Shown here: in pieces, positions 59,233-64,000 of the stretch
Numbering within the stretch: position 1 is the first letter of the stretch
How the letters are laid out: each line of letters starts with the position of its first letter
From: VXLM01 sp965242665
Lineage (GTDB): Bacteria; Chloroflexota; Dehalococcoidia; Lucifugimonadales; VXLM01
Direction: 5' to 3'
Length of the DNA: 64,000 bases
Assembly: GCA_965242665.1 (NCBI GenBank)
Contig: OZ251484.1
Span: forward strand, 2,170,001-2,234,000
The notes under the pieces: model-generated
Told to the model about the DNA's origin: nothing
Database searches by the model: none
The model's input: the letters and a program-made list of their open reading frames with translations, nothing else
Program-made: the position numbers and the translations under genes

Positions 59233-59772
59233 CTACCACTCCTCATACTCATGATACGGGAAGCTCCGCAGCCCTGGACGCCCATCGAACCCGTCGTAGA
59301 GCAGCAGCGGACTCAGGTTCGGATGCCCAACGAAGACGATCCCGAACAAGTCGTGCGCCTCGCGCTCGAACCAATCCGCGCCGCGCCAAACGGGTATCAC
59401 AGTATCCACCCGCGGCTCGTCCGGCTGCAAATTCGCCTTGATTACCATCTTATGACGCCATCGAAGTGAAAACACATGGTAGTCGACCTCGATGCGCTCC
59501 ACATAGTCCACCGCGGAGATGCAGCGCAAGTAATCGAAATCGAGGTCGGGATGCTCCTTGGCCGTCCTGCACGCGTCGAAAACCTGCCGCGCCTCTACAG
59601 TCACCGTCACCTCATCTACCGCCGCTCCAATCTCCGCCTGCATCCCTCTATAGATGGAAGGCAGCGTCTGGGAAAGAGATTCTCCCCGCGCGTCCAGCCG
59701 CACGGCCGCTTGCGGCGCTGCGCCGCCGCGGCCCCGTGCAGGCCTCGCAGGCCGTCTACTCTGCTCCGTCAC
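59233..59772 (-). CDS. nuoC: NADH-quinone oxidoreductase subunit C
   Basis: About 179 residues. The conserved core is RQVFDACRTAKEHPDLDFDYLRCISAVDYVERIEVDYHVFSL, then VDTVIPVWRGADWFEREAHDLFGIVFVGHPNLSPLLLYDGF with the E-R-E-x-x-DxFG signature of NuoC. The length agrees with the family if the start is GTG 59772, which overlaps the end of nuoB by 17 nt. ATG 59643 is a shorter alternative. Followed 75 nt later by the DUF262 gene instead of nuoD. Last complex I subunit before the interruption. Confidence 0.9.
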   Translation of the reverse strand: MTEQSRRPARPARGRGGAAPQAAVRLDARGESLSQTLPSIYRGMQAEIGAAVDEVTVTVEARQVFDACRTAKEHPDLDFDYLRCISAVDYVERIEVDYHVFSLRWRHKMVIKANLQPDEPRVDTVIPVWRGADWFEREAHDLFGIVFVGHPNLSPLLLYDGFDGRPGLRSFPYHEYEEW

Positions 59773-60289
59773 CTTGCCGCGCGTCCTGTCGAATCTTCTC
59801 CTGAAGCTGAAGCAAGCCGTACATGAGCGCCTCCGGACGCGGCGGACATCCGGGCACGTACACATCCACCGGCACCAAGTGATCCACCCCCATGACCACC
59901 GAGTACGACAGATAATACGGCCCCCCGTTCGTCGCGCAACTCCCCATCGCGATCACCCACTTCGGATCCGGCATCTGCTCGTACAGCAACTTGATCGGCT
60001 CCGCCATCTTCTTGACCACCGTCCCAGCAACGATCATCACATCCGCCTGACGAGGCGATGGCCACGTTACTACCCCAAAGCGGTCGAAATCGTGATGCGA
60101 CATATGCGTGCTCATCATCTCGATAGCGCAGCACGCCAACCCAAACGACAACGTCCACAACGAATTCTTCCGCGCCAATGCAAACAACTCGTCCGACTTC
60201 CCCACCAACGTGTTCGGCATCACCTCACGCAACACGCTCTCCGCGGGGTTGTTCCCCTGGCCCGGCCGATACCCCTGTCCAAGTCTCAT
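59756..60289 (-). CDS. nuoB: NADH-quinone oxidoreductase subunit B
   Basis: 177 residues. Ligands of the N2 [4Fe-4S] cluster are visible: GLACCAIEMM (two Cys), GSCATNGGPYY and VPGCPPRPEAL. WPSPRQADVMIVAG and MPDPKWVIAMG are typical. ATG 60289 overlaps the nuoA stop by 4 nt (ATGA) and has AAAGGGGGTG about 11 nt upstream, so I prefer it; the ATG at 60316 would lie inside nuoA. The N2 cluster is the last electron donor to quinone. Confidence 0.95.
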   Translation of the reverse strand: MRLGQGYRPGQGNNPAESVLREVMPNTLVGKSDELFALARKNSLWTLSFGLACCAIEMMSTHMSHHDFDRFGVVTWPSPRQADVMIVAGTVVKKMAEPIKLLYEQMPDPKWVIAMGSCATNGGPYYLSYSVVMGVDHLVPVDVYVPGCPPRPEALMYGLLQLQEKIRQDARQGDGAE

Positions 60290-60651
60290 CTCCACTGCAG
60301 CACCCCCTTTCTCCATCCATACACCACTCCAAACAGCAAGATCCCTATGAAGATCAACATCTCGTAGAACACCGCCGGAATCGACTGAAGATACACCACC
60401 GCCCACGGAAACAGGAACACCGCCTCCACATCGAAGATCAAGAACAGCATCGCAAACACGTAATACCGTATCTGTATCTGCGACCAACGGTACGGCGACG
60501 GCTCGATCCCGCACTCATACGGTATATCCTTCGCAGCAGACGGCCGCCGCGGCGCAACGATGCGCGACATGACGAACAGCCCCAACACCGTAACCAGCCC
60601 AACAGCCCCAACGATCCCTACGACCGTCCAATCCAGCGCCAACCCTTCCAA
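60286..60651 (-). CDS. nuoA: NADH-quinone oxidoreductase subunit A
   Basis: 121 residues with three membrane segments (VGIVGAVGLVTVLGLFVMS; YYVFAMLFLIFDVEAVFLFPWAVV; FYEMLIFIGILLFGVVYG) and the hallmark YECGIEP loop between the first two (Cys with Glu in the Q-site region). TTG 60651 is the start, AGGAGG 5 nt upstream. First gene of the nuo locus in this window. Small membrane subunit at the interface to NuoH. Confidence 0.95.
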   Translation of the reverse strand: MEGLALDWTVVGIVGAVGLVTVLGLFVMSRIVAPRRPSAAKDIPYECGIEPSPYRWSQIQIRYYVFAMLFLIFDVEAVFLFPWAVVYLQSIPAVFYEMLIFIGILLFGVVYGWRKGVLQWR

Positions 60652-60682
60652 CGGAACCTCCTAATACATATTCCCTTGCACG

Positions 60683-61651
60683 TTACAACGACGCCCCGGC
60701 GGCGAACATGCCTGCTGCATCGCCGTCAGGATCGTTCTCCATGATGTCCTCGATCGTTGGCCCGGCGCCCTTCCGCAGCACGGCGTCAGACATACTCATG
60801 ATGGCGTCGATGACGTTGACACAGAACCATACCTCGAACGCGCTCAGCGTGAACGCCTCCGGCTTTGCGCTGGCAGTGTCCCGCATGATGTGAAGCGCGT
60901 CCTTGTACGGATCGAAAGACACGACCTTCTCCAACCTCACTCTGAAGCTCTTCTGCGACCCCGTGAAGTAGATGTGCTTCGTCGTGATACCGAAGACCCC
61001 AGAGTCTTGATACTCCATCGAACTCGATTCCACCGACCTCCCTTTGAACGTGCCCGGCCGAACGTATACCCCCTTGGTCACTCGGATGCTCGCCCCCATC
61101 GAACTGCCCCGAAACTCGCGGCGCGTAACCTCTTTGAGATATTGAACATCAGGGAACACCCATACCAGGGATTCGCTCTTCATCATGTTGAACGGCAGTC
61201 GCCCAAACTGCTCCCGCACAGCGCCGAGGTCGAACCGCGGAAGAATCTCGTCCTCGGTCAGCGACCTAAGCAAATTCATCATCTTGAATAGCTGAAAATG
61301 CTGCCCATACACGTCCAGCCGAGCCTCGTCGAGGTCGAAGTGCGCCCGGTACCGATTCAAACAACGCTTCTCCTCGATGGAGAGTATCCTGTCCTCCACC
61401 GCCTCCTCCAAAGCATCGCACCACCCCTTCTCCAGAACCTCCGTCAGCTCATGCTCGAACATCTCGATATCCGCAGACGCCGCCGTCTCGCGGATCCGGC
61501 CCTCCAACTCAGCGAGACCCGTTCCCCGCAGCGCCGCATCCACGCACGCGGAGCGGATCGCCCCCATCGCACGATCGTGCCTCTCCGCGCACTCCTTGTG
61601 TTGCTTGCGTAGGAATCCAGCCGGCTTCCCGCAATATCTGCAATTCCCCAA
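60683..61651 (-). CDS. Zinc-finger and PH-like domain hypothetical protein
   Basis: 322 residues. NCRYCGKPAGFLRKQHKECAERH at the very N-terminus gives C-x2-C...H-x2-C, a probable zinc site. A long helical middle (DAALRGTGLAELEGRI, EHELTEVLEKGWCDALEEAVED) follows. A C-terminal part (about 210-290) looks like a GRAM/PH-type fold: GASIRVTKGVYVR, then MEYQDSGVFGITTKHIYFTGSQKSFRVRLEKVVSFDPYKDAL. TTG 61651 is chosen because AGGGG lies 8 nt before it and the zinc motif starts right after; the upstream in-frame extension to 61774 looks non-coding. 31 nt upstream of nuoA and possibly cotranscribed. Function unknown. Confidence 0.7.
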   Translation of the reverse strand: MGNCRYCGKPAGFLRKQHKECAERHDRAMGAIRSACVDAALRGTGLAELEGRIRETAASADIEMFEHELTEVLEKGWCDALEEAVEDRILSIEEKRCLNRYRAHFDLDEARLDVYGQHFQLFKMMNLLRSLTEDEILPRFDLGAVREQFGRLPFNMMKSESLVWVFPDVQYLKEVTRREFRGSSMGASIRVTKGVYVRPGTFKGRSVESSSMEYQDSGVFGITTKHIYFTGSQKSFRVRLEKVVSFDPYKDALHIMRDTASAKPEAFTLSAFEVWFCVNVIDAIMSMSDAVLRKGAGPTIEDIMENDPDGDAAGMFAAGASL

Positions 61652-61785
61652 GCTTTCATCCCCTCTATTTCGGTATTGACCGTGGCAGCGCGATTGCCCT
61701 CGAACCTCAGCCTCGCCATAAGTGTACCACCCAACCACGCATCCTTCAAACGCCAACGTCCGTTCCACCCCCAATCACCCCACCG

Positions 61786-61814
61786 TTGACGCCACCCACA
61801 GCAACATCCATAAT
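61786..61814 (+). promoter_or_regulatory. Promoter of DUF4870 gene 1
   Basis: TTGACG (61786-61791), 17-nt spacer, CATAAT (61809-61814). The ATG at 61856 follows without an SD. Confidence 0.6.
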
Positions 61815-61855
61815 ACCCCCAACCCCGACCACACTCTCATGTCGAGAACCCTCCA

Positions 61856-62482
61856 ATGGCGGAATGCCCCGAGTGCGACGCCCAGATACCAGTCTACGTC
61901 CGGCGTTGTCCAACGTGCGGAGCCAGACTGAGGCGCGAAGTCCGGTCGGACAACGAGCGGCGTCAGGCCAGATTGTGCCATCTCCTCCCGCTGCCCGGAA
62001 TGCTGCTCTTCCTCGTGTCCTGGCCTGCACTCGGGGTATTCGCCCTTGCGCCACTCAATCTCATCGCTCCGCTCATATACCGCTGGCGCAGTCCGGACTC
62101 TCGAACCATTCGCACCCACGCAGGCGAAGTGCTCAACTTCCAGCTGTTGTGGACAGCCGTAATCGGCGTCCTATGGCTTGTCTTGACACTCGCTTCACCA
62201 AACGATGACGGCCCCTGGTGGTCGGCGTGGTCGGTGTGGAACGTCCAAACTTCATACCAATTTACCACTACGGAACCCGGAGTCACCGTCTACGAACCGA
62301 CCGCCGACCAATCCGAGCTAGCAGAGGAAGAAGAGCAGCAGTCCTCTTGGGCTCTACCGACCCTAGCATTTCAGCTGCTGGCGGTAGCATGGCTCGGTGG
62401 CATTGCGCTGACCGTCTTCTTCGCCTACGACCTGGGAAACGGCGGAACAGGCCGCTACCCCCTCCGCATCCCTCTCCTATAA
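61856..62482 (+). CDS. DUF4870-type membrane protein with N-terminal zinc ribbon, copy 1
   Basis: 208 residues. An N-terminal zinc ribbon (AECPECDAQIPVYVRRCPTCGARL, two C-x2-C pairs) is followed by a DUF4870 body: ARLCHLLPLPGMLLFLVSW, IAPLIYRW, HAGEVLNFQLLW and later membrane helices. This copy has an insertion of about 45 residues (SPNDDGPWWSAWSVWN...AEEEEQQSSWAL) before the last helix. It ends in the family's FFAYDLGNGGTGRYPLRI tail. DUF4870 proteins are small integral-membrane proteins of unknown role. The ATG has no SD, and its promoter is TTGACG-N17-CATAAT. First of a tandem trio. Confidence 0.85.
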   Translation: MAECPECDAQIPVYVRRCPTCGARLRREVRSDNERRQARLCHLLPLPGMLLFLVSWPALGVFALAPLNLIAPLIYRWRSPDSRTIRTHAGEVLNFQLLWTAVIGVLWLVLTLASPNDDGPWWSAWSVWNVQTSYQFTTTEPGVTVYEPTADQSELAEEEEQQSSWALPTLAFQLLAVAWLGGIALTVFFAYDLGNGGTGRYPLRIPLL

Positions 62483-62540
62483 CCACATTGATCCAATCAT
62501 AGCCCCTGCCGCCGGGGATCGCAGCGGTTACCCCCCAACG

Positions 62541-62570
62541 TTGACGCGCGCGCCCAAGAATCTCTATAAT
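62541..62570 (+). promoter_or_regulatory. Promoter of DUF4870 gene 2
   Basis: TTGACG (62541-62546), 18-nt spacer, TATAAT (62565-62570). The sequence around it differs from the shared upstream of copies 1 and 3. Confidence 0.65.
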
Positions 62571-62608
62571 ACCCTCGCAACACTCACCCGACTCAGGCCA
62601 AAACCCCA

Positions 62609-63088
62609 ATGGCGGAATGCCCCACGTGCGTCGTCCAGTTGCCTATCTACGTCCGGCGTTGTCCAACGTGCGGAGCCAGACTGCGGCGGAAAGTTCGGTC
62701 GGACGACGAGCGGCAACAGGCTAGATTGTGCCACCTACTCCCGCTGCCCGGAATGCTGCTCTTCCTACTGTCCTGGCCTGTACTCGGACTGTTTTCCCTT
62801 GTGCCCCTCAATCTCATCGCGCCGCTCATCTACCACTCGTACAATCCAGCCTCCCAAACCATTCGCACTCACACAAGAGAAGTGCTCAACTTCCAGCTGC
62901 TCTGGACTGCCGTAATCAGCGTCGCTTGGCTTACCTTGAAACTCGCTCCCCCATTGGTATTGTCAACCATAGTGCTTTACCTCCTCGCGGCAGCATGGAT
63001 CGGAGGCATCGCCCTGACCGTCTTCTTCGCCTACGACCTGGGAAACGGCGGAACAGGCCGCTACCCCCTCCGCATCTCCCTATTCTGA
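62609..63088 (+). CDS. DUF4870-type membrane protein with zinc ribbon, copy 2
   Basis: 159 residues, the typical length of this arrangement: zinc ribbon AECPTCVVQLPIYVRRCPTCGARL, ARLCHLLPLPGMLLFLLSW, HTREVLNFQLLW, TIVLYLLAAAWIGGIALTVFF and the tail AYDLGNGGTGRYPLRISLF. Lacks the insertion of copy 1. From about 62680 to 63010 it is almost identical to copy 3. Function unknown; DUF4870 is only a domain name. Confidence 0.87.
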   Translation: MAECPTCVVQLPIYVRRCPTCGARLRRKVRSDDERQQARLCHLLPLPGMLLFLLSWPVLGLFSLVPLNLIAPLIYHSYNPASQTIRTHTREVLNFQLLWTAVISVAWLTLKLAPPLVLSTIVLYLLAAAWIGGIALTVFFAYDLGNGGTGRYPLRISLF

Positions 63089-63171
63089 CGGCCTCGCACG
63101 CCCAATCGCAAATCCACAATCCTCACCCTCATATCCTTCAATCCCCGAACACCTTCCCAATCACCCCACCG

Positions 63172-63200
63172 TTGACGCCACCCACGGCAACATCCATAAT
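63172..63200 (+). promoter_or_regulatory. Promoter of DUF4870 gene 3
   Basis: TTGACG (63172-63177), 17-nt spacer, CATAAT (63195-63200); duplicate of the copy 1 promoter. Confidence 0.55.
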
Positions 63201-63241
63201 ACCCCCAACCCTGACCACACTCTTATGTCGAGAACCCTCCA

Positions 63242-63688
63242 ATGGCGGAATGCCCCGAGTGCGACGCCCAGATACCGGTCTACGTCCGTCGCTGTCCAAC
63301 GTGCGGAGCCAGACTGCGGCGAAAAGTCCGGTCGGACGACGAGCGGCAACAGGCTAGATTGTGCCACCTACTCCCGCTGCCCGGAATGCTGCTCTTCCTC
63401 CTGTCCTGGCCTGTACTCGGACTGTTCTCCCTTGTGCCCCTCAATCTCATCGCGCCGCTCATCTACCACTCGTACAATCCAGCCTCCCAAACCATTCGAA
63501 CTCACACAAGGGAAGTGCTCAACTTCCAGCTGTTCTGGACTGCCGTAATCAGCGTCGCTTGGCTTACCTTGAAACTTGCTCCCCCATTGGTATTGTCAAC
63601 CATAGTGCTTTACCTCCTCGCGGCAGCATGGATCGGAGGCATCGCCCTGACCGTCTTCTTCGCGGTACTGTTGACTTGTGGTTGTTAG
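63242..63688 (+). CDS. DUF4870-type membrane protein with zinc ribbon, copy 3 (altered C-terminus)
   Basis: 148 residues. The zinc ribbon (AECPECDAQIPVYVRRC) is that of copy 1, and the body (IAPLIYHSYNPASQTIRTH and on) is that of copy 2. After ALTVFFA the sequence diverges to VLLTCGC and stops, so the AYDLGNGGTGRYPL tail found in copies 1 and 2 is lost. The junction is at about 63666. Promoter and 5' part match copy 1, so the gene is a mosaic. Probably still makes a membrane protein, but truncated. Confidence 0.8.
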   Translation: MAECPECDAQIPVYVRRCPTCGARLRRKVRSDDERQQARLCHLLPLPGMLLFLLSWPVLGLFSLVPLNLIAPLIYHSYNPASQTIRTHTREVLNFQLFWTAVISVAWLTLKLAPPLVLSTIVLYLLAAAWIGGIALTVFFAVLLTCGC

Positions 63689-63706
63689 GCAAAAGGAGAG
63701 TGAACG

Positions 63707-64000
63707 ATGGGTAGATGGACGATAGCGTCGGTGACCGCGATTGTAGTACTGCTTGCGTGCGGTCAGGCAGAGTCACTGGAGGATCGACTAATAGAGGCAG
63801 AGAAACGGCTTGCAGAGGTAGAGGAGCGCATCACGGCGTATGAGTGGGAGACCGCTACCCTGACGCCGGCACCGACTGCTACTCCTACGCTGCTATCCGG
63901 CGCAGGGTTGACGATACGTGAACGGTATGAGGATCTCGCGCGCGTGGGGCTTGTCGTGCGGACGGAGGAGAGGCGTACCCTATCTGGGTGCAATAATCCC
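63707..64000 (+). CDS. Lipoprotein with coiled coil, 5' part (cut by window end)
   Basis: 98 codons visible. MGRWTIASVTAIVVLLACGQ is a short signal peptide with lipobox LLACG. A coiled-coil stretch (AESLEDRLIEAEKRLAEVEERI) is followed by a TLTPAPTATPT linker of the same Pro/Thr kind as other lipoproteins in this window, then GLTIRERYEDLARVGLVVRTEERRTL. GGAG lies 9 nt before ATG 63707. The remainder is outside the window; no family can be assigned. Confidence 0.8.
   Translation, partial: MGRWTIASVTAIVVLLACGQAESLEDRLIEAEKRLAEVEERITAYEWETATLTPAPTATPTLLSGAGLTIRERYEDLARVGLVVRTEERRTLSGCNNP

Overview
The window is a GC-rich bacterial chromosome segment. Many lipoproteins carry Pro/Thr-rich (TPTP) linkers. 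Catabolic families are abundant: enolase superfamily, Ldh, M20, Gfo/Idh and MetE-like. Together with an atypical nuo operon this suggests a Chloroflexota of the Dehalococcoidia/SAR202 type, marine or host-associated. That assignment is an inference from content; there is no rRNA or tRNA in the window. Several genes use TTG or GTG starts, each with a good Shine-Dalgarno (SD) site.

Layout. 1-3.6 kb: 5' part of gyrB, a DUF1330 gene, a large minisatellite with ATTCCC-N8-GGGAAT palindromes, and a LiaF-like membrane protein. 3.7-13.4 kb: sialidase-like protein, two tandem polytopic membrane proteins with a duplicated C-terminal domain, MetE-like protein, MDR dehydrogenase and Ldh. 13.4-15.8 kb: dispersed repeats, a PD40 propeller lipoprotein and an inverted-repeat-bounded small ORF. 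15.8-23.8 kb: EndoIII-like glycosylase, a giant HExxH lipoprotein, an NHL propeller, an amidohydrolase and small genes. 24.1-33.2 kb: three more tandem polytopic proteins with 2, 6 and 2 copies of the same C-terminal domain. 33.3-37.2 kb: M20 peptidase, enolase-superfamily protein and DRE-TIM lyase. 37.5-42.6 kb: complete pyruvate dehydrogenase operon lpd-E1a-E1b-E2 on the minus strand. 43-54.3 kb: exonuclease III, then a probable carbohydrate island (three GHL10-like paralogs, Gfo/Idh oxidoreductase, ABC solute-binding lipoprotein, PfkB kinase). 54.4-60.7 kb: nuoABC, then an inserted DUF262 gene, a DUF3574 lipoprotein and the relic of a second DUF262 gene, then nuoD and nuoH. 60.7-64 kb: zinc-finger protein, three tandem DUF4870 genes and the start of a lipoprotein.

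The most unusual material is the five-member family of polytopic proteins in two clusters (4.8-9.9 and 24.1-33.2 kb). They share a roughly 117-residue, two-cysteine, extracytoplasmic-looking domain, 15 copies in all. Some contain poly-C tracts of 22, 9 and 12 C that could slip. At least four are preceded by short upstream ORFs that overlap the start codon and resemble the first codons of the unrelated gene downstream of the cluster. This looks like an actively duplicating, possibly phase-variable surface system. A second unusual point is the nuo operon split by DUF262 genes.
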